Shown here: in pieces, positions 27,468 through 33,905 of the stretch | How the letters are laid out: every line of letters begins with the position of its first letter | Position numbering within the stretch: position 1 is the stretch's first letter | Assembly (NCBI GenBank): GCA_027494015.1 | Contig: JAOSJP010000040.1 | Span: forward strand, 103,848-167,847 | Direction: 5' to 3' | Source: Anaerolineae bacterium | GTDB taxonomy: Bacteria > Chloroflexota > Anaerolineae > Aggregatilineales > Aggregatilineaceae | Length of the DNA stretch: 64,000 bases | Notes under the pieces: model-generated | Seen by the model: only the letters and a program-made list of their open reading frames with translations | Databases searched by the model: none | What the model was told of the DNA's origin: nothing | Program-made: the position numbers and the translations under genes

Positions 27468-27904
27468 AGATCAAAACCTACACTCCCAGGCAGGATGACA
27501 TCCGGCGCGAGTGGTTTGTGATTGATGCCAAAGACCAGACGTTAGGGCGTCTCGCTACCCAGGTCGCGGTTTTGCTGCGCGGCAAGCACAAGCCGATCTT
27601 CGCGCCGCACATGGACGTGGGCGACTTCGTGATCATTGTCAACGCCGACAAGATTCGGGTCACCGGCGACAAGCTCGACCAGAAAGTGTATTACCGCCAC
27701 TCCGGTTATCCGGGCGGAATCAAAGCGCGCACGCTGCGCGAGCAGCTTGATCGCTACCCGGACCGCGTCATCCGCACGGCGGTGCGCGGGATGCTGCCCA
27801 AAAACAGCCTGGGCCGCGCCATGATCAAGAAGCTGAAGGTTTACGCCGGAGACAAGCACCCGCACCAGGCGCAGCAGCCCAAGGCCTACGAGCTGAAGCA
27901 CTAA
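27464..27904 (+). CDS. rplM: 50S ribosomal protein L13
   Basis: A 146-residue early assembly protein. [20 protein letters not shown] and [20 protein letters not shown] are canonical, as is the C-terminal [20 protein letters not shown]. It is translationally coupled to truA and followed 15 bases later by rpsI. Confidence 0.97.
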   Translation: MKIKTYTPRQDDIRREWFVIDAKDQTLGRLATQVAVLLRGKHKPIFAPHMDVGDFVIIVNADKIRVTGDKLDQKVYYRHSGYPGGIKARTLREQLDRYPDRVIRTAVRGMLPKNSLGRAMIKKLKVYAGDKHPHQAQQPKAYELKH

Positions 27905-27919
27905 GAGGACACAGTGACC

Positions 27920-28315
27920 ATGACGACACAGTATTATGAGGGAATCGGGCGGCGCAAGACTTCGACGGCGCGCGTGCGCATCTGGACGGGCGGCAACGGC
28001 TCGGTCATCATCAATGACCGGCCCGGCGAAGAATTCCTGACGCGCGAGGGCGACCTGGTGATTGCTCTGGAGCCGCTGCGCGCGGTCGGTCAGGAACGCG
28101 CCTACAACGTGACGGTCAAGGTCAACGGCGGCGGCATCAGCGGCCAGCGCGACGCGATTCGCCTGGGACTGGCCCGCGCGCTGCTCAAGGTGGAGCCGGA
28201 ATGGCGCGCTATTCTGCGCGAGGGCGATCATCTGTCGCGCGACCCGCGCATCAAGGAGCGCAAAAAGCCCGGTCTCAAGCGCGCGCGCAAGGCCCCGACC
28301 TACACCAAGCGTTAG
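27920..28315 (+). CDS. rpsI: 30S ribosomal protein S9
   Basis: A 131-residue protein whose C-terminal tail reaches the P-site. It shows YYEGIGRRKTSTARVRIW and the tail RKKPGLKRARKAPTYTKR ending in the conserved Lys-Arg. The ATG at 27920 is preferred; an in-frame GTG at 27914 with AGAGGA 5 bases upstream is possible. Last gene of the r-protein super-operon, before a strong terminator. Confidence 0.95.
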   Translation: MTTQYYEGIGRRKTSTARVRIWTGGNGSVIINDRPGEEFLTREGDLVIALEPLRAVGQERAYNVTVKVNGGGISGQRDAIRLGLARALLKVEPEWRAILREGDHLSRDPRIKERKKPGLKRARKAPTYTKR

Positions 28316-28353
28316 TCTCACGCCGGGGCTTGCCCCTGAGGGCGATGACAGAG

Positions 28354-28401
28354 CAGGCAAAATCCCTGAGCGCAGATGCGGGGGTTTTGCCTGTTTTTAT
28401 T
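28354..28401 (+). terminator. Intrinsic terminator of the r-protein super-operon
   Basis: CAGGCAAAATCCC (28354-28366) pairs with GGGGTTTTGCCTG (28381-28393) over 13 pairs including one G-T. It is followed by TTTTTATT. Confidence 0.9.
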
Positions 28402-28441
28402 CGGGTGCACGAGCGCTCCGCTTAAACCGGAAGGACACGCC

Positions 28442-29536
28442 ATGTCGCTTCATTCCCTGTGGTCTCGCGCTGCGCTTGCGCTTGAAGCGCTGGACTTCGC
28501 TGGGGCGGACGGGCTGCAGGTTTTCAGCGCCGAGGCGCTCGCTGCGCTGCACCACCCGCCGCTCAACCCGGACATCGCGGCGCTGATCGTCGCCGAGTCG
28601 GTGCCCGATCTGGCGGCGCTGCGCCGCGTCCTGGGCAACCAGTACCCGGACGCCCACCCCCTTCAGGTGGTGCGCGCGGGCGCGGCAGTGGAGGCGGTGC
28701 CGCTGGCGGCGCTGCCAGACGTGGCAGGCGAGTGGCTGGCGCTGGGCGTGCCGCCGCTGCCCCGCCCCGGCAGCTTCGAGCGCTTTCAGGAGGTGATCGC
28801 CCACCTGCGCGCGCCGGAGGGCTGCCCCTGGGATCGCAAGCAGACGCATCGCTCGCTGCGCCCCTACCTGCTCGAAGAGACCTACGAGGTGCTCGACGCG
28901 CTCGACGCCGGTGACACAGACGCGCTGCGCGAAGAACTGGGCGACCTGCTGCTGCAAATCGTCCTGCACAGCCAGGTGGCTGTGGACGGCGGCGAGTTCC
29001 GCATGAGCGACGTGCTCGCTCACATCATCGAGAAGATCATCCGTCGCCACCCGCACGTGTGGGGGGGCGTGGACGTGAGCGACGATCAGGAGGTCAAGGT
29101 CAACTGGGACCGGCTCAAGCAGGCGGAGAAGGCGGAGAACGGCGCGTCCGCCTCGCGGCTGGACGGCGTGGCGAAGGCGCTGCCGGCGCTGACGCAGGCG
29201 TACAGCTACCAGGATCGCGCCGCGCGTGTTAAGTTCGACTGGGACACCATCGCCCCGGTGATCGCCAAAGTGCACGAGGAGATCGAGGAGCTGAGCGCGG
29301 CGCAGACCGCCGCCGAGCGCGAAGCCGAGGCCGGTGACCTGCTCTTCGCCGTCGTCAACTGGGCGCGCTGGCTGGGCGTGGACCCGGAATCGGCGCTGCG
29401 GGCGACCAACGCCCGCTTCTACCGCCGCTTCACGTTCATCGAGCAGCAGGCCGCCGTGCAGAACCGCCCGGTTGACGACCTGTCCTTCGAGGAGATGGAC
29501 GCGCTGTGGGAAGCGGCCAAAGACAATGGGCTGTAG
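28442..29536 (+). CDS. mazG: Nucleoside triphosphate pyrophosphohydrolase MazG with a relic N-terminal domain
   Basis: A 364-residue protein. Two MazG repeats hydrolyse NTPs or dNTPs to the monophosphate: the first starts near FERFQEVIAHLRAPEGCPWD and contains LLEETYEVLDALD and EELGDLLLQIVLHS; the second contains KVHEEIEELSAAQ and EAGDLLFAVVNWARW. The first ~105 residues resemble the C-terminal half of the tetrapyrrole-methylase domain fused to MazG in Gram-positives and Chloroflexi (HHPPLNPDIAALIV, LGNQYPDAHPLQVVRAG); its SAM-binding half is gone. Start ATG at 28442 follows AAGGACACGCC. Confidence 0.9.
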   Translation: MSLHSLWSRAALALEALDFAGADGLQVFSAEALAALHHPPLNPDIAALIVAESVPDLAALRRVLGNQYPDAHPLQVVRAGAAVEAVPLAALPDVAGEWLALGVPPLPRPGSFERFQEVIAHLRAPEGCPWDRKQTHRSLRPYLLEETYEVLDALDAGDTDALREELGDLLLQIVLHSQVAVDGGEFRMSDVLAHIIEKIIRRHPHVWGGVDVSDDQEVKVNWDRLKQAEKAENGASASRLDGVAKALPALTQAYSYQDRAARVKFDWDTIAPVIAKVHEEIEELSAAQTAAEREAEAGDLLFAVVNWARWLGVDPESALRATNARFYRRFTFIEQQAAVQNRPVDDLSFEEMDALWEAAKDNGL

Positions 29537-29555
29537 AGTGTAGAGCGGTGAGGCA

Positions 29556-29590
29556 AACGAAAACTCCCGGCTTGTGAGCAAGCCAGGAGT
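29556..29590 (-). terminator. Terminator of the tRNA-Pro locus
   Basis: Read leftward, ACTCCTGGCTTG (29590-29579) pairs with CAAGCCGGGAGT (29574-29563) with one mismatch, followed by TTTTCGTTTG. It sits directly downstream of the tRNA 3' end. Confidence 0.75.
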
Positions 29591-29593
29591 CTG

Positions 29594-29668
29594 TCGGGGC
29601 GCCCGGATTTGAACCGGGGACCTCACCGACCCGAACGGTGCGCGCTAGCCAGGCTGCGCTCACCGACC
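29594..29668 (-). pseudogene. Broken tRNA-Pro(CGG) with duplicated anticodon arm
   Basis: The leftward sequence has an intact D-arm (GCGC-AGCCTGGCTA-GCGC), an anticodon arm CACCG-TTCGGGT-CGGTG with anticodon CGG, a T-arm CCCGG-TTCAAAT-CCGGG and a 3' acceptor CGCCCCG plus discriminator A; no CCA is encoded. The 5' acceptor should read CGGGGCG, but GGTCGGT is found and cannot pair. The cause is visible: a 24-base segment covering the anticodon arm (29622-29645) recurs exactly at 29659-29682, replacing the 5' end. This may be a recombination product, a dead gene or an assembly error. Confidence 0.8.
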
Positions 29669-29794
29669 CGAACGGTGCGCGCACGGCTAGGCAACGGGTG
29701 CGCTATTGACGCCCCGAAGCCTCGCAGCGCTCAGAGTTGCCTGGCGGTCTCCGTCAACGGGGGGATGGGAATAACGGGACAGGGCCAGTTCACC

Positions 29795-29978
29795 GGGGTG
29801 CGTGCAAAGGTTGTCAGACGTGGGGGTATTGACCTCACCCCCAGCCTCGCTGCGCTCGGCTTGCCCCCTCTCCGTCAACGGAGAGGGGGCGGCGAGGCGC
29901 GTGAGCGCCGAGCGGGGGTGAGGCCAAGGGGGGCGCAGCAGAGCAGCGCCCCTGCCTGACAGGTTTTGCACGCACCCG
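29795..29978. repeat. Composite intergenic repeat (modules D and C)
   Basis: GGGGTGCGTGCAAAGGTTGTCAG (29795-29817, a partial module C in reverse) is followed by a 91-base hairpin element with CCTCACCCC...GGGGTGAGG ends (29833-29923). Then comes module C: GGCGCAGCAGAGCAGCGCCC and CTGACAGGTTTTGCACGC (29934-29978). The same modules recur at 31869-31915, 46833-46923 and 47578-47769. No gene is seen in the 29683-30019 gap. Confidence 0.8.
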
Positions 29979-30019
29979 CCGTTCGCCGCATCACGCGGCT
30001 GAGCACACAGGATAAACAC

Positions 30020-30652
30020 ATGGCAAAGCAGAAATCTCCCCGCAAATTCAACACGCTGACCGATTACGTGCGCCACCTGACCGGCGGTCTGACCTCGTCG
30101 GCAGGGCGCTGGCTGCACGCGCGCGGCGTTCACCCGGACGCGATCACCTTCGTCGGGCTGGCCGTCGTAGCCGTCGCCGCCTACGTCGCCGCGCAGGGCG
30201 AGTTCTTCTGGGCGGCGATCATCATCATCGCCGGCGCGCCGCTCGACGCGCTGGACGGCGCGGTGGCCCGCGCCATGGGCCGCACGGACAAGTTCGGCGC
30301 GCTGTGGGACTCCACGCTGGATCGCTACGCGGACGGCTTCCTGTTCATGGGCGTCGCCTACTATTACAGCACGCAGGGCAACCAGACCGCCGTCCTGCTG
30401 GCCATGCTGGCCCTGATCGGCACGCAGTTGGTCAGCTACGTCCGCGCGCGGGCCGAAGGCATTGACGTGGACTGCAAAGTTGGGCTGTTCACGCGCATGG
30501 AGCGCATGGGCGTCATCCTGGCCATGCTGCTGACCGGCTATGTCATCGCCGGGTTGTGGGTGCTGGCCATCGGCACCAACTTCACTGTGTTGCAGCGCGT
30601 CCTGCACGTCTACCGTGAGATTCAGCAGCGCAAACAGGAGCCAGCCGCATGA
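30020..30652 (+). CDS. CDP-alcohol phosphatidyltransferase family protein
   Basis: A 210-residue integral membrane enzyme with about five hydrophobic segments. The family signature D-G-x2-A-R-x8-G-x3-D-x3-D is complete (LDGAVARAMGRTDKFGALWD then STLD). Such enzymes transfer a phosphatidyl group from CDP-diacylglycerol to an alcohol, giving for example phosphatidylglycerol phosphate or phosphatidylinositol phosphate; the acceptor cannot be told from the sequence. Start at MAKQKSPRKFNTLTDYV is chosen on N-terminal similarity; the upstream in-frame codons lie in repeat DNA. It overlaps lgt by 4 bases. Confidence 0.88.
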   Translation: MAKQKSPRKFNTLTDYVRHLTGGLTSSAGRWLHARGVHPDAITFVGLAVVAVAAYVAAQGEFFWAAIIIIAGAPLDALDGAVARAMGRTDKFGALWDSTLDRYADGFLFMGVAYYYSTQGNQTAVLLAMLALIGTQLVSYVRARAEGIDVDCKVGLFTRMERMGVILAMLLTGYVIAGLWVLAIGTNFTVLQRVLHVYREIQQRKQEPAA

Positions 30653-31509
30653 CCTTTCATCGGCGTGGGCTGGAGATTGGCCCCTTCAACCTGTTCGGCC
30701 TGGAGATCAACCCGACCTTCCACTGGTATGGGCTGATCATCGTGACCGGCATTCTGGCGGCGGCCTGGCTCGTGGCCTGGATGGCCCGCCGCGAAAAGGG
30801 CAAAAACCCCGATCACGTGTGGAACGGGCTGATCTGGGTGGTGGCCCTGGCTGTGATCTTCGCCCGGCTGTGGCACGTGCTGTTTCCCTCGGTGTCGTCG
30901 GTGGAGGCCGGGCGCACCGCGCGGTGGTACCTCACCCACCCCTTCGACCTGCACGACGGCCCATTCATCATCTGGAGCGGCGGGCTGTCCATTTTCGGGG
31001 CGGTGCTGGGTGGGGCGCTGGGCGTCGCCCTCTACGCGCGCAAGCACCGGCTCGATCTGCCCGGCTGGCTGGACATGGCGGCGATCTCCGTGCCGCTGGG
31101 CCAGGCCATCGGGCGCTGGGGCAACTTCGTCAACGAGGAGCTGTACGGCAAGCCGACCGACCTGCCCTGGGGTCTGCATATCAGCAATCCGCCCGCCGAG
31201 TACGCCGGCGAGACACACTTCCACCCGCTGTTCCTCTACGAGTCGCTGTGGAATCTGGCGTCGGTCGCTGTGCTGCTGTTCGTCTGGCTGCGCTGGCGCG
31301 ACCGGCTGAAGAAAGGCGACTTCGTGCTGCTCTACGCCATCTCCTACGGGACGGTGCGCTTCCTGCTGGAGTTCCTGCGCATCGAGGTCACGCTGTCTGG
31401 CGGGGTGAACGTGTCGCAGGTGTTCAGCCTGGGCGCGGCGATCCTGGCCGCGCTGCTGCTGGCCTACCGTCACCGGCACACTCTGCGGGGTCGGCTGCGC
31501 GGCGCGTGA
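30649..31509 (+). CDS. lgt: Prolipoprotein diacylglyceryl transferase
   Basis: A 286-residue, roughly seven-helix membrane enzyme that moves a diacylglyceryl group from phosphatidylglycerol to the lipobox cysteine. The Lgt signature GRWGNFVNEELYG is complete, and HPLFLYESLWN and GTVRFLLEFLR are conserved. The motif that reads S-F-H-G-G in E. coli is S-I-F-G-A here, so the His reported as important there is Phe; other non-proteobacterial enzymes may share this, and it is worth checking. Coupled to the phosphatidyltransferase, which may supply its lipid substrate. Confidence 0.92.
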   Translation: MTFHRRGLEIGPFNLFGLEINPTFHWYGLIIVTGILAAAWLVAWMARREKGKNPDHVWNGLIWVVALAVIFARLWHVLFPSVSSVEAGRTARWYLTHPFDLHDGPFIIWSGGLSIFGAVLGGALGVALYARKHRLDLPGWLDMAAISVPLGQAIGRWGNFVNEELYGKPTDLPWGLHISNPPAEYAGETHFHPLFLYESLWNLASVAVLLFVWLRWRDRLKKGDFVLLYAISYGTVRFLLEFLRIEVTLSGGVNVSQVFSLGAAILAALLLAYRHRHTLRGRLRGA

Positions 31510-31598
31510 GGGGGGTAAGTTCTGCAGTGCCCTCGTAGAGGCGTATGGCCATACACCCCATGCGCGTCAAGTGAAGGCTTCCGGCTGCGTGGTATGGG

Positions 31599-31915
31599 CA
31601 GAAGGCCCCTCCCCCTGGCCCTCTCCCCGGCAAAGCCAGGGAGGGGGAAAACGTCCCGTCTGGCGGTCAAAGTCCCCCTCTCTAGCTCGGCTGGAGAGGG
31701 GGATTGAGGGAGAGGCGGGGCAGAAGGCCCTCCCTGGCCCCCCCCGGCAGAGCCGGAGAGGGGGAAAGCGCGCGCCTCGCGATCAAAGTCCCCCTCTCTA
31801 GCTCGGCTGGAGAGGGGGATTGAGGGGGAGAGGCCTGTAGGGGCGGGTTTGCAAACCCGCCCCTACACGGGCGCAGCAGAGCAGCGCCCCTGCCTGACAC
31901 ATTTTGTACGCACCT
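31599..31915. repeat. Intergenic repeat array: two ~120-bp units, a perfect 30-bp palindrome, and module C
   Basis: Units 31599-31720 and 31721-31836 share CAGAAGGCC...CCTGGCC at the start and TCCCCCTCTCTAGCTCGG with GGAGAGGGGGATTGAGGG near the end. GTAGGGGCGGGTTTG plus its exact complement follows (31837-31866). Next comes a module C copy with GCGCAGCAGAGCAGCGCCCC and CTGACACATTTTGTACGC. No gene is seen in this part of the 31510-32252 gap. Confidence 0.75.
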
Positions 31916-31930
31916 CACCCACAACGACGC

Positions 31931-31959
31931 TTGACAGGGCGGCTTTCGTCCGTAACAAT
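31931..31959 (+). promoter_or_regulatory. Promoter of the ABC-F gene
   Basis: TTGACA (31931-31936), a 16-17 base spacer, then TAACAAT (31953-31959). It would produce a ~290-base leader before the ABC-F start codon. Confidence 0.55.
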
Positions 31960-32026
31960 AAAGGGCGTCGGGGCGGGCGCGCTGTGCGCTCACTCCGTCA
32001 CCGTCGTCCAAGTGGAAAGGCCCTTC

Positions 32027-32053
32027 ATGATCCGGGTGTTCGTCGCACGCTAA
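32027..32053 (+). CDS. Candidate 8-residue leader peptide (MIRVFVAR) upstream of the ABC-F gene
   Basis: ATG to TAA encodes MIRVFVAR. GGAAAGG lies 6 bases before the ATG, a good ribosome binding site. It sits inside the long leader of the ABC-F gene, where short regulatory ORFs are common in antibiotic-resistance ABC-F and erm genes. Existence and function are inferred; an ORF this short can occur by chance. Confidence 0.3.
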   Translation: MIRVFVAR

Positions 32054-32157
32054 GCCCGCTCCGGGAACGGCTCTGTGCCCTGCCCGCGAACGTGTGCGTT
32101 CGCACGCCTGTGACGCTTGCTGACTGACGCCTCCCAGGTTCGATGACTGAACGCCTT

Positions 32158-32197
32158 CGCGCGCCGCACGGGGATGCTCCCGGCGGCGCGTTCTTGT
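32158..32197 (+). terminator. Possible attenuator hairpin in the ABC-F leader
   Basis: CGCGCCGC (32160-32167) pairs with GCGGCGCG (32183-32190), with an inner CGGG/CCCG stem and a bulged A; TTCTTGTT follows. An upstream reading frame that starts at ATG 32143 begins MTERLR, placing an Arg-Leu-Arg triplet immediately at the 5' arm of this hairpin. Confidence 0.4.
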
Positions 32198-32252
32198 TGG
32201 AGTCGCCGTCATCACGCGCACCGCCCGTCGCAACGGCACGAAGGACCTGGCT

Positions 32253-33905
32253 ATGCTTTCAGTCTCCAATCTCTCCAAACGTTTTCCTGGCGCGGAGGCA
32301 TTTCTTTTCACCCGCGTCTCGTTCACGGTCAACGCCGGCGAGCGCGTGGGGCTGATCGGCCCCAATGGGTGCGGCAAGACGACCCTGCTGCGCATCATCA
32401 CCGGCGAGATCGCCGCCGACAGCGGGAGCGTGCAGCGCGTCCCGGCCAATCTGCGCGTGGGGTATCTGGCGCAGGGGCTGCCCGCACCGGACGAAACGCC
32501 GCTGCGCGATGTTCTTTTCCCGCGCGCCGCCGAGCTGCGCACCGCTGAGGCGGAGGTCGAGCGGCTGGCGGCAGCCCTGGTGAATGCCGGGGACGACCTG
32601 AGCGCCCTCGCCCCCGCGTATGACGCAGCCCTGGCGCGGCTGGAGCGCTTCGGTCGGGAGTACGACCCCGGCACCGTCGAGCGCGTGCTGGCCGGGCTGG
32701 GACTGGCCGGGCTGCCTCTCGACGCGCCGGTGAGCACGCTCTCCGGCGGGCAGAAGACGCGGCTGGGCCTGGCCGCCCTGCTGCTCGACGATCCACAGCT
32801 TCTGATCCTCGACGAGCCGACCAACCATCTCGACGTGACGGCGCTGGCCTGGCTGGAGGGGTGGTTGCGCGACTTCTCCGGCGGGGCGTTGATCGTCTCG
32901 CACGATCGCACCTTCCTCGACGAGACGGTGACGCGGCTGGTGGCCCTGGACGACCACACGGGCACGGCGCGCGTCTTCGAGGGCAGCTACAGCGCCTATG
33001 CGGCGGCGGTGCGCTCCGAGCTGGACAGGCAGTGGGCGCAGTGGCGCGACCAGCAGGTGGAGATCGCCCGCTTGCAGGCGGACATGCGCCAGACGATGGC
33101 CCGCGCCGTCCGCAAGGAGAACGCAACCCACAACGACCAGCAGCGGCGCTACGCCAAGAAGGTCGCGCACAAGGCGAAGGCCAAGGAGACCCGGCTGCGC
33201 CGCTACCTGGAGTCCGCCGAGCGTGTAGAGAAGCCGCGCCCCCGCTGGGGTCTCAAGCTGGACTTCGGCGATCTGCCGCCGACCGGCCAGGATGTCGTGT
33301 TCCTCGACGGCCTGTCGGTCGGCTATGACCCGCGCGCGCCGCTGCTGCGCGACCTGGCGCTGACCGTGCGCGCCGGGGAGCGAGTTGCCGTGCTGGGGCC
33401 GAATGGTCACGGCAAGAGCACGCTGCTCAAGACGATCGTCGGGGCGCTGCCGCCGCTGACGGGGCGAGTGCGGCTGGGGGCCAGCGTGCGCGTTGGCTAC
33501 CTGGCCCAGCAGCAGGAGATTCTCGACCCAGGCAGCAACGCTCTGGCGGTGATCCAGGTCGAGACGCCGCTCGGCCACACGGAGGCGCGCTCGTTCCTGC
33601 ACTACTTTCTCTTCAGCGGGGATGACGTGTTCATGCCCGTCGCCGATCTCAGCTTTGGCGAGCGGGCGCGGCTGATGCTGGCCGTGCTGGTGGCGCGCGG
33701 GGCGAACCTGCTCGTGCTCGACGAGCCGATCAATCACCTGGACGTGCCCTCGCGCGAGAAGTTCGAGGAGGCGCTGGGTGCGTTCCAGGGGAGCGTGCTG
33801 GCCGTGGTGCACGACCGCTACTTCGTGGATCGCTTCGCCACGACCGTCTGGACTATCGCCGATGGCGCGCTGCGCACAGACATCCGCGTGCCGCTGCTGG
33901 GGTGA
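32253..33905 (+). CDS. ABC-F family ATPase (ribosome-associated or antibiotic-resistance type)
   Basis: A 550-residue soluble protein with two ABC domains and no membrane segments. Domain 1 has GPNGCGKTT, LSGGQKTRLGLA and LLILDEPTNHLD; domain 2 has GPNGHGKST, LSFGERARLMLA and LLVLDEPINHLD. A charged helical inter-domain linker (about residues 240-330) carries the arginine/lysine-rich P-site-tRNA-interaction region. ABC-F proteins bind the ribosomal E-site; some rescue stalled ribosomes and some confer resistance to macrolides, lincosamides or pleuromutilins. Which applies cannot be decided from sequence alone. The long structured leader hints at antibiotic-responsive control. Confidence 0.92.
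   Translation: MLSVSNLSKRFPGAEAFLFTRVSFTVNAGERVGLIGPNGCGKTTLLRIITGEIAADSGSVQRVPANLRVGYLAQGLPAPDETPLRDVLFPRAAELRTAEAEVERLAAALVNAGDDLSALAPAYDAALARLERFGREYDPGTVERVLAGLGLAGLPLDAPVSTLSGGQKTRLGLAALLLDDPQLLILDEPTNHLDVTALAWLEGWLRDFSGGALIVSHDRTFLDETVTRLVALDDHTGTARVFEGSYSAYAAAVRSELDRQWAQWRDQQVEIARLQADMRQTMARAVRKENATHNDQQRRYAKKVAHKAKAKETRLRRYLESAERVEKPRPRWGLKLDFGDLPPTGQDVVFLDGLSVGYDPRAPLLRDLALTVRAGERVAVLGPNGHGKSTLLKTIVGALPPLTGRVRLGASVRVGYLAQQQEILDPGSNALAVIQVETPLGHTEARSFLHYFLFSGDDVFMPVADLSFGERARLMLAVLVARGANLLVLDEPINHLDVPSREKFEEALGAFQGSVLAVVHDRYFVDRFATTVWTIADGALRTDIRVPLLG

Noticed and set aside
31682..32965. 427-codon minus-strand frame over the repeat array and ABC-F leader
   Set aside because: Overlaps the well-supported ABC-F gene in antisense, is Ser/Arg-rich, and lacks domain motifs.
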